This document shows, in pieces, positions 30,206 to 39,089 of a DNA stretch of 46,432 bases. Within the stretch, counting starts at the first letter, position 1. Each line of letters starts with the position of its first letter. The translations under genes were made by a program, and so were the position numbers. The notes under the pieces were generated by a model. It had not been told where the DNA came from and did no database searches. It worked only from the letters and a program-made list of their open reading frames with translations. The stretch comes from Nitrospiria bacterium (GTDB lineage: Bacteria > Nitrospirota > UBA9217), in assembly GCA_919902495.1 (NCBI GenBank), contig CAKKRC010000087.1, positions 1 to 46,432 on the forward strand, read 5' to 3'.

Positions 30206-30303
30206 ACCGCCAAGGCGCAAAGGTCGCGAAGGTTTTGATAAGCATGCTCGCTTGTAATCATGTCAGCAAGTATGCCACTTCGCGTTCTTCGAGGCTTCGC
30301 GGT
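30206..30303. repeat. 98-bp dispersed repeat with 27-bp imperfect terminal inverted repeats
   Basis: Left end ACCGCCAAGGCGCAAAGGTC... (30206-30232) and right end (30277-30303, inverted ACCGCGAAGCCTCGAAGAAC...) match at 19 of 27 positions. The interior also folds (GCATGCTCGCTTG with CAGCAAGTATGC). It looks like a non-autonomous, MITE-like element. Arms resemble those at 20106 and 23255. Confidence 0.72.
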
Positions 30304-30348
30304 GTAATAGGGTTATGCTAAATTTGCGTGGAATAGGAATCGATCTAC

Positions 30349-30660
30349 ATGAACATATTCGTCTTTCAAATGATTAACTACACGCTTTCCTTCCTGATGT
30401 GGATGATCCTGGGCAGGATCTTCATGACGCTCATATTCGGCAAAAAGGATAACGTGATATCCGGCTTGTTCCGGAAGATCACTGATCCGGTGTACCAGGT
30501 GGTGAGCGCCATGGTACCCTTTGCGATCGTACCGCCGGAAAAGCAGGGGACCATGTGGGGCGCCATCGGCGGGTGCATACCGTTCTTCTCGTTTTTTCTT
30601 ATTGTTGTTCTCCGGCTCGCGTTGATCCTGTTCTTTACTCCGGCGCCGCTGCCGAAATGA
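30349..30660 (+). CDS. YggT-like small membrane protein
   Basis: 103 residues with two hydrophobic segments (about residues 8-28 and 70-95) flanking a short loop. MWMILGRIFMTLIFGKK, then LFRKITDPVYQVV, resembles the YggT layout, in which an ITDP motif follows the first helix. YggT proteins are inner-membrane proteins linked to ion homeostasis or division in some bacteria, with no settled function. Weak ribosome site (AGGA). It lies between the symporter and an antiporter gene, after a dispersed repeat. Confidence 0.65.
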   Translation: MNIFVFQMINYTLSFLMWMILGRIFMTLIFGKKDNVISGLFRKITDPVYQVVSAMVPFAIVPPEKQGTMWGAIGGCIPFFSFFLIVVLRLALILFFTPAPLPK

Positions 30661-30765
30661 ACGGCGGACCGGGACAACACCATCCCGGTTCTGCTCTACT
30701 TCGTAACTGTGCACGATGCATCGGTCCCTTCCAGGGGACGGTGCACGTTCTCTGTTGGGGGAATA

Positions 30766-32007
30766 ATGGAACCATCGGTATCTATAGAAAGCGCCAAACA
30801 CGTTCTCCTGGTCTTCGGCATCATCCTGGCCGCAGGCGCTCTCTCGGGACTTATCGCCCAGAAACTCAAAGTGCCTGACGTGGTCGTGTTCCTGATCACC
30901 GGCATCCTGCTGGGGCCCGAGGTGCTCCCGATGATCGATATCAGCGCCGATTCGGCGCTGAACCAGCTTATCCTGATCTTCGGGTCTTGCTACATCCTCT
31001 TCGATGGCGGAGCCTCGCTTCGCCTGAGCGTATTGAAAGAGGTCTGGATCACGCTTGTCGTGATCGCCACAGTGGGCGTCCTGATCATGACCGCCGTCAC
31101 CGGCATCGCGGCGTACTATATCCTCGGCGTTCCGCTTATCGTCGCGCTGCTGCTCGGCGCCACGATCGCTTCGACGGACCCGGCGACGCTGGTGCCCATC
31201 TTCAAGCAGGTCCCTATCAAGGACCGGGTGTCCCAGACCGTGATGAGCGAGTCCGCGTTCAACGACGCCATGGGCGCCATCATCACTTTTTCGATACTCG
31301 GCATCGCCATGGGTTCCGGAGGGTTCTCCATCGGGAAAGCGTTGTTCGACCTCCTGTGGGAATCTGTCCTGGGGATCGTTGCAGGCGGTGTGCTGGGGTA
31401 TATCGCGGCGTTCGTGATCGCCCATGAGAAGTACGATTTCCTCGTCGAGTACGCTCCGCTGATAACGCTCATGGCGGTGATCGGGGCCTACCTCGGCGCC
31501 GACGGCCTGCACGCAAGCGGGTTCATGGCGGTCTTCGTCTTCGGCGTCATTCTGGAGAACAAGGATGTCTTCGGATTCCGCATGGAGGACCACGAAGAGG
31601 AAAAACTCGAGGAGTTCGTGCTGACCACTTCGCTCATCATGCGGATGTTCATCTTCATCCTGCTGGGCGCGCACGTGGACTTCGGCCTCATGAATCAGTA
31701 CCTTGTGGGAGGTGTTGCCATTGTCCTGATCTTCATGTTCATTGCCCGGCCGCTCACGGTCTTTGCCTGCGCAGGGCCCGACCGTCGCGCGAAGTGGAGC
31801 AAACAGGAACTGCTGTTCATGTGCTGGACCCGCGAGACCGGCGTGATCCCTGCCGCCCTGGCGGGCATGCTGGTGGGCCTCAAGGCGCCTGGCAGCCAGA
31901 TGATCGCATCGGTCACCTTCATCGCCATCCTGATGACGATCCTGATACAGGCGACGACGACGAAGTGGCTCGCGGGGAAGCTGGGGCTGCTGGTGGAGAA
32001 GCGGTAA
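30766..32007 (+). CDS. Cation/proton antiporter, CPA1 (NhaP-like) family
   Basis: 413 residues from ATG 30766 (GGGGGAAT upstream); the frame is open 19 codons further but that part reads as leader. About 12 transmembrane helices. Family signatures GATIASTDPATLVPIFKQV and MSESAFNDAMGAII contain the Asp residues of the ion-binding site (T-D-P and N-D), and ARPLTVFAC sits near the C-terminus. It exchanges Na+ or K+ for protons. Located between the Na+-coupled acetate symporter and acetyl-CoA synthetase, it plausibly balances sodium taken up with acetate; this is inferred from context. Confidence 0.9.
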   Translation: MEPSVSIESAKHVLLVFGIILAAGALSGLIAQKLKVPDVVVFLITGILLGPEVLPMIDISADSALNQLILIFGSCYILFDGGASLRLSVLKEVWITLVVIATVGVLIMTAVTGIAAYYILGVPLIVALLLGATIASTDPATLVPIFKQVPIKDRVSQTVMSESAFNDAMGAIITFSILGIAMGSGGFSIGKALFDLLWESVLGIVAGGVLGYIAAFVIAHEKYDFLVEYAPLITLMAVIGAYLGADGLHASGFMAVFVFGVILENKDVFGFRMEDHEEEKLEEFVLTTSLIMRMFIFILLGAHVDFGLMNQYLVGGVAIVLIFMFIARPLTVFACAGPDRRAKWSKQELLFMCWTRETGVIPAALAGMLVGLKAPGSQMIASVTFIAILMTILIQATTTKWLAGKLGLLVEKR

Positions 32008-32058
32008 AACATACCAGGGGATATCAACCCTTAACTTGTTATCTAAGGAGGATACCGA

Positions 32059-34041
32059 ATGGCAAAGGACGAGAAGAAAGGCATCGAAGTACTGTCGACG
32101 GAGAAGCGGACGTTCCCGCCGTCGAAGGCGTTCAGCGAGAAGGCGCACATCAAGAGCCTGAAGGAGTACGAGAAGACGTACAAGCAGTCCGTCGACGACC
32201 CGGACAAGTTCTGGGGCGAGCAGGCGGAGAAGAACCTGACGTGGTACAAGAAGTGGGACAAGGTGCTGGACTATGATTTCCACAAGCCCTACATCAAGTG
32301 GTTCCAGGGCGGCAAGCTGAACGCGTCGGTGCAGTGCCTCGACCGGTTCGTCAACACGGCCACGCGGAACAAGGCGGCGCTCATCTGGGAATCCGACGGC
32401 GGCGAGTACCGGACCTTTACGTACCAGCAGCTGTACATGGAAGTGAACCGCTTCGCCAACGTGCTGAAGAAGAAGGGCATCAAGAAGGGCGACCGGGTGA
32501 CGATCTATCTTCCCATGATCCCCGAGCTCGCGATCTCCATGCTGGCCTGCGCCCGCATCGGCGCCATCCATTCCATCATTTTCGGCGGGTTCTCCGCCAA
32601 GTCCATGATCGACCGCATCCAGGACTGCCAGTCGTCGCTGCTCATCACCGCCGACGAGGGCATGCGGGGCGGTAAGTTCGTGGCGCTCAAGGCCAACGCC
32701 GACGAGGCGCTGAACGAGTGCCCGACGATCAAGACCGTCATCGTCGTCAAGCGCGCGACGGGGAAAATGCCCATGGAACCGGGCCGCGACACGTGGTGGC
32801 ATGACGAGGTGAACGCCGCCGACATCGGGCTGTACTGCGAGCCCGAGAAGATGGACGCAGAGGACCCGCTCTTCATCCTGTACACATCCGGTTCCACGGG
32901 CAAGCCCAAGGGCGTGCTGCACACCACGGCGGGATACATGCTCTACACCAACCTGTCGTTCCGGTACATCTTCGATTATCACGACGAGGACATCCACTTC
33001 TGCACCGCCGACATCGGGTGGGTGACGGGACACAGCTACATCGTCTACGGCCCGCTCTCGAACGGCGCGACCAGCATCATGTTCGAAGGCATCCCGAGCT
33101 ATCCGAACCCGGGCCGGTTCTGGGACATCGTGGACAAGCACCGCGTGAACATCTTCTACACGGCGCCCACGGCGATCCGGGCGCTCATGAAGGAAGGGGA
33201 GAAGTGGGTCACGAGCCACGACCTGTCGTCCCTCAAGGTTCTGGGCAGCGTGGGCGAGCCCATCAACCCCGAGGCATGGATGTGGTATCACAAGAACGTG
33301 GGCCGCGAGAAGCTTCCCATCGTGGACACGTGGTGGCAGACCGAGACCGGCGGCATCCTCATCACGCCGCTCCCCGGCGCCATGACCACCAAGCCCGGAT
33401 CGGCGACCAGGCCGTTCTTCGGCGTGGTCCCCCGGGTCGTGAACGACGCCGGCAAACCTGCCGCCGTGAACGAAGGCGGCAAGCTCGTGATCGAGAAGCC
33501 CTGGCCGGGCATGCTCCGCGGCACTTACGGCGACCCCGAGAACAAGCGCATCAAGGAGGTCTACTTCTCGACCTTCCCGGGTGTGTACTTCACCGGTGAC
33601 GGCGCGCGGGTCGACGAGGACGGAGATTACTGGCTCATGGGCCGTGTCGACGACGTCATCAACGTCTCGGGCCACCGTCTCGGCACCGCCGAGGTGGAGT
33701 CCGCGCTGGTCTCCCATGCGGCAGTTGCCGAGGCCGCGGTCGTCGGGTATCCTCACGACATCAAGGGCGAGGGCATCTACGTGTACGTAACGCTCAAGGA
33801 TGGCCAGACGCCTTCGGACGATCTGAAGAAGATCCTGATCGGCCATGTGCGCACGGTCATCGGCCCCATTGCCACGCCCGACAAGCTGCAGTTCGCGCCG
33901 GGTCTCCCGAAGACGCGAAGCGGCAAGATCATGCGTCGCATCCTGCGCAAGATCGCCCACAACCAGGTCGACGAACTCGGCGACACGTCGACGCTTGCCG
34001 ATCCGTCGGTGGTGGATTCGCTGGTGAAGGGAAAGCTGTAA
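32059..34041 (+). CDS. acsA: Acetyl-CoA synthetase (AMP-forming)
   Basis: 660 residues, typical of Acs. AMP-binding signature [14 protein letters not shown], motifs [22 protein letters not shown] and [20 protein letters not shown], and the C-terminal acylation site [11 protein letters not shown], with K623 as the catalytic, acetylatable lysine. It converts acetate, ATP and CoA to acetyl-CoA in the cytoplasm. Strong ribosome site AAGGAGG. Downstream of the symporter and antiporter, it completes an acetate-assimilation module. A strong terminator follows. Confidence 0.97.
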   Translation: MAKDEKKGIEVLSTEKRTFPPSKAFSEKAHIKSLKEYEKTYKQSVDDPDKFWGEQAEKNLTWYKKWDKVLDYDFHKPYIKWFQGGKLNASVQCLDRFVNTATRNKAALIWESDGGEYRTFTYQQLYMEVNRFANVLKKKGIKKGDRVTIYLPMIPELAISMLACARIGAIHSIIFGGFSAKSMIDRIQDCQSSLLITADEGMRGGKFVALKANADEALNECPTIKTVIVVKRATGKMPMEPGRDTWWHDEVNAADIGLYCEPEKMDAEDPLFILYTSGSTGKPKGVLHTTAGYMLYTNLSFRYIFDYHDEDIHFCTADIGWVTGHSYIVYGPLSNGATSIMFEGIPSYPNPGRFWDIVDKHRVNIFYTAPTAIRALMKEGEKWVTSHDLSSLKVLGSVGEPINPEAWMWYHKNVGREKLPIVDTWWQTETGGILITPLPGAMTTKPGSATRPFFGVVPRVVNDAGKPAAVNEGGKLVIEKPWPGMLRGTYGDPENKRIKEVYFSTFPGVYFTGDGARVDEDGDYWLMGRVDDVINVSGHRLGTAEVESALVSHAAVAEAAVVGYPHDIKGEGIYVYVTLKDGQTPSDDLKKILIGHVRTVIGPIATPDKLQFAPGLPKTRSGKIMRRILRKIAHNQVDELGDTSTLADPSVVDSLVKGKL

Positions 34042-34071
34042 GGCCGAAGCCCGACCATCATATCTCTCTCC

Positions 34072-34112
34072 TAGAGGGGCCGGAGCAGTTCAACCGGTCC
34101 CTCTATTCTTTT
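34072..34112 (+). terminator. Intrinsic terminator of acsA
   Basis: TAGAGGGGCCGG (34072-34083) pairs with CCGGTCCCTCTA (34094-34105), 12 pairs with one G-U, followed by TTCTTTTATT. Confidence 0.9.
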
Positions 34113-34201
34113 ATTGATCGTGAATGGAATATGGCCCAACCTCGCGTCAAGAACGCCTTGCGTTCACCCTTGGAAATCGGCATTTACACGGTCGATTCCT
34201 G

Positions 34202-34230
34202 TTGAATGATAATAGTCGATACGGTATTAT
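34202..34230 (+). promoter_or_regulatory. Promoter predicted to give a leaderless mRNA
   Basis: TTGAAT (34202-34207), 17-bp spacer, TATTAT (34225-34230). The ATG at 34237 begins six bases after the -10, at the expected transcription start. Confidence 0.55.
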
Positions 34231-34236
34231 ACGAAT

Positions 34237-34653
34237 ATGAAACGGGGCAAAATCAAAATAGTCTGTACCCATTTCCTTCTCCTGTATTTCCTGTTTTTTG
34301 TAATCCCCCCTTTGTCATCAATAGTTCCCTCGGCGGATTCATTTGCCCTCTTAGATGGTCAATACAATATTGGGGAGCATCATAAGCGGGAAAAGCTCTA
34401 TCTCTTCGATCTCTCGCTCTGGGAAATACTGAACAGGGCAAAGCGTTCTGAGAAGCTGGCAACGCCGGCCCTTTTAAGCAGGGAAGGCCACGATCAGCCG
34501 TTACTTGCTCAACTCTCCGGTATCGCCGAATGTGGATCGGGCACGCTTACGTTCCAGGCCACGAGAATCTGTCATCGTACAATAAACTGGTTACACCAAC
34601 CTGCGGGCTTTCAGTTCGCACATTCCGGCCTCTCTCCTCCAAGTCTCGCGTAA
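34237..34653 (+). CDS. Small secreted or membrane-anchored protein of unknown function
   Basis: 138 residues. A clear hydrophobic signal sequence (residues 8-33, HFLLLYFLFFVIPPLSSIVPS) with a possible cleavage site near SADSFA is followed by a soluble region (LLDGQYNIGEHHKREKLYLFDLSLWEIL). The C-terminal third (from about residue 85) has a less protein-like composition, so the gene may be a truncated remnant. No Shine-Dalgarno; a promoter positioned for a leaderless transcript lies directly upstream. Base composition is lower in GC than the neighbours. Not recognised. Confidence 0.45.
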   Translation: MKRGKIKIVCTHFLLLYFLFFVIPPLSSIVPSADSFALLDGQYNIGEHHKREKLYLFDLSLWEILNRAKRSEKLATPALLSREGHDQPLLAQLSGIAECGSGTLTFQATRICHRTINWLHQPAGFQFAHSGLSPPSLA

Positions 34654-34716
34654 TCCCTTGTAGTTCACACAACTGACGCCGCAGCACACACGCAGCCCAC
34701 TCATAGGTAGTTTCCG

Positions 34717-34742
34717 ACGCGTGCGGTCATATACGCACGCGT
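34717..34742. other. GC-rich hairpin in the gap before the CBS gene
   Basis: ACGCGTGCG (34717-34725) pairs perfectly with CGCACGCGT (34734-34742), loop GTCATATA. No T tract follows, so it is not a standard terminator. It lies in the 225-bp gap 34654-34878, where I see no gene. Confidence 0.45.
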
Positions 34743-34878
34743 TCGCGGGACTGTACATTCGCGGGTTGCGGAAAAGCGCATGTCCGCTTGCCCTCCGTAT
34801 TCAGGCAATGCCGTTGCCTTGCTGCGCATGGTCACGCTCCATTCATTGCGAATCTAAACAGAATCGTACGGAGACAGC

Positions 34879-35367
34879 ATGAAAGCTAAAGACCTCATGG
34901 TTCCTCTGGTCGACTATTTGCGACCATATTCAACGTTGAAAGAAGCCGCAAGTTTGCTGAGAACGGCGCGACGGAGCGAGAAACGCATCGGCGTCAAGGC
35001 CCTCCCTGTCCTCGATGATCATGGTTCGTTGGTCGGGATTCTTTCGATCGGCGACATTCTCAAGGCGGTGTATCCCTCATATCTGTACCTGATGGACCTA
35101 GGAGAATTCACCTGGGACGGAATGGTCGAGTCATTTGCAAAAAAAATGAGCGACAGGAAAGTGTCTGATCTTATGACTCAGTCGGTCATAACCGTTCATG
35201 AGGAGTCCTCACTGATGGAGTGCGTGGACCATATGCTGAAGAACGGCGTAAAGCGGGTCCCGGTCATGAGCAGGGAAGGCGCCGTCGTTGGCATGATCTA
35301 TGAACGGGACGTATTTTACGAGATCACGCGGTCCATGCTCGACAGGCATGCAAAGGAGGGCGCATGA
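34879..35367 (+). CDS. Two-CBS-domain protein
   Basis: 162 residues made of a CBS pair: first domain about residues 1-68 (MKAKDLMVPLVDYLRP, KALPVLDDHGSLVGILSIGDIL), second about 92-155 (VSDLMTQSVITVHEESSLMECV, KRVPVMSREGAVVGMIYERDVF). CBS pairs bind adenosine nucleotides such as AMP, ATP or SAM and regulate partner proteins. The 3' end overlaps a permease gene by 4 bp (ATGA), so regulation of that transporter is the obvious inference. Ribosome site GGAG. Confidence 0.9.
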   Translation: MKAKDLMVPLVDYLRPYSTLKEAASLLRTARRSEKRIGVKALPVLDDHGSLVGILSIGDILKAVYPSYLYLMDLGEFTWDGMVESFAKKMSDRKVSDLMTQSVITVHEESSLMECVDHMLKNGVKRVPVMSREGAVVGMIYERDVFYEITRSMLDRHAKEGA

Positions 35368-36728
35368 CCTTTGAGACGATGACAACGATACAGAACTTTG
35401 TGATGGATATCCCGTTCTGGATCGCTACCGTAATATTTATCACGGCATATGCATTGATCGTTGCGGAAAAGATGCATAAGACCGTGGTGTCGATATTTGC
35501 GGCGGGATCGATGCTAGTCCTGAAAATAGTCGATCAGCACGAAGCCTTTCATATGGAGGAGCTGGGGATCGATTGGAATGTCATCATTCTTCTCATGTCA
35601 ATGATGATCATCATCAATCTCATGAAGCCGACAGGCATCTTTGAGTATGTCGCTATTAAGTCTGCGAAAATGGGCAAGGGCGAGCCATTCAGGATCATGG
35701 TCATATTTGCCGTGGTGACCGCGTTCCTCAGCGCGCTGCTTGATAATGTGACCATTGTCTTGTTGATAACCCCGGCAGTCATTTTCATTGCCGACGCATT
35801 GGAGGTTGATGCCGTGCCCTATCTCCTGTCGTCTGTTTTCGCCTCGAACATCGGCGGAACGGCGACTCTTATCGGGGACCCTCCAAATCTCATGATTGCC
35901 TCAAAAGCGCAGCTGACCTTCATGGATTTCATCGTGCATTTGACGCCGATCGTGATCGTGCTGATGGCGGTTTATCTGGTCGTGATCATGGTGTTCTGGC
36001 GAAAGCGCCTGAGGACGCGGGATGAGCTCAAGGAAAGGGTCATGGCCATGGATGAGCGTGAGGCGATCAAGGACCCGATAATGCTGAAAAAGTCGCTGAT
36101 GGTGCTTGCGCTTGTGCTGGTGGGTTTTGTTTTTCACGGTATGCTTCATTTCCAGCCCGCCACGGTCGCACTTTTCGGCGCAGGACTCCTGCTGTTGATT
36201 GCGCGGACAAACGAACCGCACCATATCCTCGCGGAAATCGAGTGGCCAACCATATTCTTTTTCATGGGATTGTTCATCATCGTCGGCGGTGTCGTAAAAG
36301 TAGGGCTCATCAAGAGCTTGTCGCTTCAAATGCTCGCGCTGACCGACGGGAACCTGTTCGCGACATCCATGATCATCATATGGTTTTCCGCATTCGCGTC
36401 GGCCATTGTTGACAATATCCCCTATGTGGCAACCATGAATCCCCTGATAATTGAAATGGCACAGCAGCTGTGGCCGAACCTGTCGGGAGTACAACTTCTG
36501 CAGCACCCGGATTTGATGCCGCTTTGGTGGTCATTGGCGCTGGGCGCTTGTCTTGGGGGAAATGCCACCGCGATAGGAGCGTCGGCGAATGTGATCGTCA
36601 TCGGTATGGCTGAAAAGGCCGGTAAACGCATCTCTTTCTTAAAGTTCATGGCATACGGCGTGCCGGTCATGGTATTGACCGTTGCGATCTCGTCTCTCTA
36701 TATATGGGTGAGATACTATGTGTTTTGA
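35364..36728 (+). CDS. ArsB/NhaD-family permease (ion transporter superfamily)
   Basis: 454 residues, about 11-12 transmembrane helices. The signature ASNIGGTATLIGDPPNLMIAS (about residues 154-174) and a second half-repeat with GNATAIGASANVIVIGMA mark the ArsB/NhaD/P-protein permeases. Substrate could be arsenite, Na+/H+ or an organic anion; sequence alone does not decide. Coupled to the CBS-domain gene upstream by an ATGA overlap. It could serve the arsenate reductase encoded 26 kb away, but no direct link is visible. Confidence 0.9.
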   Translation: MTFETMTTIQNFVMDIPFWIATVIFITAYALIVAEKMHKTVVSIFAAGSMLVLKIVDQHEAFHMEELGIDWNVIILLMSMMIIINLMKPTGIFEYVAIKSAKMGKGEPFRIMVIFAVVTAFLSALLDNVTIVLLITPAVIFIADALEVDAVPYLLSSVFASNIGGTATLIGDPPNLMIASKAQLTFMDFIVHLTPIVIVLMAVYLVVIMVFWRKRLRTRDELKERVMAMDEREAIKDPIMLKKSLMVLALVLVGFVFHGMLHFQPATVALFGAGLLLLIARTNEPHHILAEIEWPTIFFFMGLFIIVGGVVKVGLIKSLSLQMLALTDGNLFATSMIIIWFSAFASAIVDNIPYVATMNPLIIEMAQQLWPNLSGVQLLQHPDLMPLWWSLALGACLGGNATAIGASANVIVIGMAEKAGKRISFLKFMAYGVPVMVLTVAISSLYIWVRYYVF

Positions 36729-36779
36729 TGCTGTTGAGATGAGGTCGTTGAGAAAATATTAGTGAATCAGGAGAATATC

Positions 36780-37622
36780 ATGAAAAATAGAATATCGGTG
36801 ATAGTTATCGGACTGGTTGTAACAGGGGTCCTGTATGTTTATGTGAGCGGTAATAAGTTCCATGATCGTGTAAACGAGGAAGTACGTAAGGTACTTACTT
36901 CAGGAGAAGCCGGGACCAGAAAGTATCTGGTCAGGGATATTAAATCCCTGCCAGACCCTGTAAGAAGATATTTTCAGTACACCCTGAAGGATGGTCAGCC
37001 GTATGTCGGCAGTGTTCGTATCGCCATGAACGGAACCTTTAAAATTAAGGAAGTCGATCAGTGGATACCCTTTACGGCGAAACAATATTTATCGACGAAA
37101 GAACCATCGTATGTCTGGCATGCCACGTTGAGACCGCTCCCGTACCTCTGGACCGAGGCAAGGGATAAATTCTATCAGGGAAGGGGGTCCTCGGAAAACC
37201 GGCTTCTCTCCGCTATGCCGATATCATATGATGCCGGGCGCGAAACCGACCTTTCCGCTCTGGCACGTTTTCTGACGGAAGCGCCCTGGTTCCCGACTGC
37301 CCTGCTACCGAGTGAGAACCTGGAGTGGAAGCCGGTTGACTCCCGGTCGGCAAAGGCCGTTTTGCGCTATAATGGCTATACGGTGTCCGCGGTATTCATG
37401 ATGAATGAGCGCGGCGAGATCGTCAAAGCAATGACAAACGACCGGTTCCGGATGGTCAAGGGAAACCGGGAGCAGACGCCCTGGACCGCACATTACCGGA
37501 ATTATCAGGAGGTGCATGGCATGATGATACCCCGGGAAGTGGAAACAGAGTGGAACTTCAAGGACCGGTCGTTTGTCTATGCCAAGTCGTCGGTCATCGA
37601 CATTACGTATAATGATAAATAA
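36780..37622 (+). CDS. DUF6544-like protein, membrane-anchored
   Basis: 280 residues from ATG 36780, with AGGAG nine bases upstream. An N-terminal hydrophobic anchor (residues 5-24) is followed by LPDPVRRYFQYTL, then GTFKIKEVDQWIPFTAKQYL and SYVWHATLRPLP. This succession (LP-PVRRY-RY, then W-PF-A, then VWHA) matches my recollection of the DUF6544 (formerly unannotated) family, beta-rich lipocalin-like proteins of unknown role. It stands between the permease and an exchanger-like gene, all co-directional. AT content is slightly higher than its neighbours. Confidence 0.72.
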   Translation: MKNRISVIVIGLVVTGVLYVYVSGNKFHDRVNEEVRKVLTSGEAGTRKYLVRDIKSLPDPVRRYFQYTLKDGQPYVGSVRIAMNGTFKIKEVDQWIPFTAKQYLSTKEPSYVWHATLRPLPYLWTEARDKFYQGRGSSENRLLSAMPISYDAGRETDLSALARFLTEAPWFPTALLPSENLEWKPVDSRSAKAVLRYNGYTVSAVFMMNERGEIVKAMTNDRFRMVKGNREQTPWTAHYRNYQEVHGMMIPREVETEWNFKDRSFVYAKSSVIDITYNDK

Positions 37623-37651
37623 CGTTCATCTAACGCGAAGGGGGCAATCTC

Positions 37652-38665
37652 ATGACCGTGCTGTGGCTTGAATTCCTGCTCTGCTCCGCGGTCATCGTCT
37701 ACTGCGGGACGAACCTGTCGCGCTACGGGGACGTGATAGCGGAAAAGACCGGTCTGGGGAGGGCCTGGATCGGCCTGATCCTCATGTCCGGCGTCACATC
37801 CCTGCCGGAGCTTATCACGGGGATCAGTTCCGTTGCGTTCGCGGATGCTCCTGATATCGCGGTCGGCGATGTGATGGGGAGCTGCGTATTCAACCTGTCG
37901 CTGATCGCCCTCATGGACATGCTGCACGGTCCCCGGCCCATTTTTTCCCGGGCAGAGCACAACCACAACCTGAGCGCGGGATTCGGTGTGCTCCTGATCG
38001 GTTTTGCCGTGCTGTCCATTTCGGCGGCGGCGGGCATGCCGTCGTTCGGCCGCATCTCCTTTTCAACTCCGATCATCATCGGATTGTACGCGCTCGCGAT
38101 ACGCAGCGTATTCCTGTTCCAGAAGAGGCAGGTGGCGCAGCATATCGGCGAGATCGCGGCCGTTCTTCAGTATGGCCACATCTCAACCAAAGAAGCGTCC
38201 GTGAAGTACGCGGCGAACGCCCTAGTCATCGTCGGCGTGGCCGCGTGGCTTCCCTTCATCGGCGACCGGCTGGCGGAGGCGACCGGTCTCGGCAGGAGCT
38301 TTGTCGGCTCCATCCTGATCGCCATGACCACGTCCCTGCCGGAGCTGGTCGTATCGATCTCTGCGCTCAGGATCGGCGCCGCGGACATGGCGATCGCGAA
38401 CCTCCTGGGCAGCAACCTGTTCAACATGGTGATCCTTGCCATCGACGATCTTGCCTATCCGGGCGGCCCCCTGTTCAGCGCGGTATCGCAGAACCACGTG
38501 GTGACGGGAACGATCGCCGTCATCATGACCGGCATCGTGGTCGTGAGCCTCATGTACCGGCTGGAGAAGAAGACGGCTCTGCGCATCGGATGGGATGCGC
38601 TCGCGCTGATCCTTGCCTATCTGGTCAACATCGTGCTGCTGTACCGCCTGCGGGCGCAGGGATGA
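37652..38665 (+). CDS. CaCA-family cation exchanger (Na+/Ca2+-like)
   Basis: 337 residues, about 10 transmembrane helices in two inverted halves. Each half carries an alpha repeat: VTSLPELITGISSV with GDVMGSCVFNLSL (about residues 48-90), and TTSLPELVVSISAL with ANLLGSNLFNMVI (about 229-270). The Glu in SLPEL and the following Gly-Ser-Asn/Cys motif form the ion site. It exchanges Ca2+ (or another cation) for Na+ or H+ across the inner membrane. Strong ribosome site GGGGGC. Context: upstream of a small LapA-like protein and the compatible-solute cluster. Confidence 0.92.
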   Translation: MTVLWLEFLLCSAVIVYCGTNLSRYGDVIAEKTGLGRAWIGLILMSGVTSLPELITGISSVAFADAPDIAVGDVMGSCVFNLSLIALMDMLHGPRPIFSRAEHNHNLSAGFGVLLIGFAVLSISAAAGMPSFGRISFSTPIIIGLYALAIRSVFLFQKRQVAQHIGEIAAVLQYGHISTKEASVKYAANALVIVGVAAWLPFIGDRLAEATGLGRSFVGSILIAMTTSLPELVVSISALRIGAADMAIANLLGSNLFNMVILAIDDLAYPGGPLFSAVSQNHVVTGTIAVIMTGIVVVSLMYRLEKKTALRIGWDALALILAYLVNIVLLYRLRAQG

Positions 38666-38787
38666 TTCGGCAAAAGCCTGTAGTTCGTGTCACGAATAAT
38701 ATTACACCTTCGGTTGCTGATCAGGCGAGAGTGCAGGACGGATCTTATTGCAGAACAAGTCCTTCTTCATTCACCAGGAGATGCCAG

Positions 38788-39021
38788 ATGAGACTGTTAT
38801 CACTTGTCATTGCAACGACGCTTGCAGCGGTAATTGTATTGTTTTATGACCGCAATCCTGAAGTCGTTCGCATCGATTTGTTGCTGGGGAGGGTTAGCGC
38901 GGCCCTCTCCCTTGTGGTCTTGGGCGCAGCGTTCCTCGGAACGTTGGTGGGGGGCGTTCTGGTTTCTCTGTGGAAGCAGAGAGTGCCGAAACAAGAAGGT
39001 GACGTGAGAAGAGAAACATGA
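38788..39021 (+). CDS. Small LapA-like (DUF1049) membrane protein
   Basis: 77 residues from ATG 38788, with AGGAG eight bases upstream; the frame is open upstream into the previous gene but the start is fixed by the ribosome site and signal. Two hydrophobic helices (about residues 3-20 and 38-63) with FYDRNPEVVRIDLLLGRV between, then a basic cytoplasmic tail. This matches the lipopolysaccharide-assembly protein A (LapA/DUF1049) domain pattern. Function in this species is unknown. Confidence 0.72.
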   Translation: MRLLSLVIATTLAAVIVLFYDRNPEVVRIDLLLGRVSAALSLVVLGAAFLGTLVGGVLVSLWKQRVPKQEGDVRRET

Positions 39022-39089
39022 TGCCTGAATTTATATGAAGAAGCCAGATCGTGAGTGCTTCTCCATTGATTCGTAGAATGAAAAGTATA

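Noticed and set aside
30313-33960. A very long open frame antisense to the antiporter and acetyl-CoA synthetase genes
   Set aside because: Its composition (Arg/His/Asp-rich, no domains) is that of a mirror frame of GC-rich codons. Both sense genes are clear.
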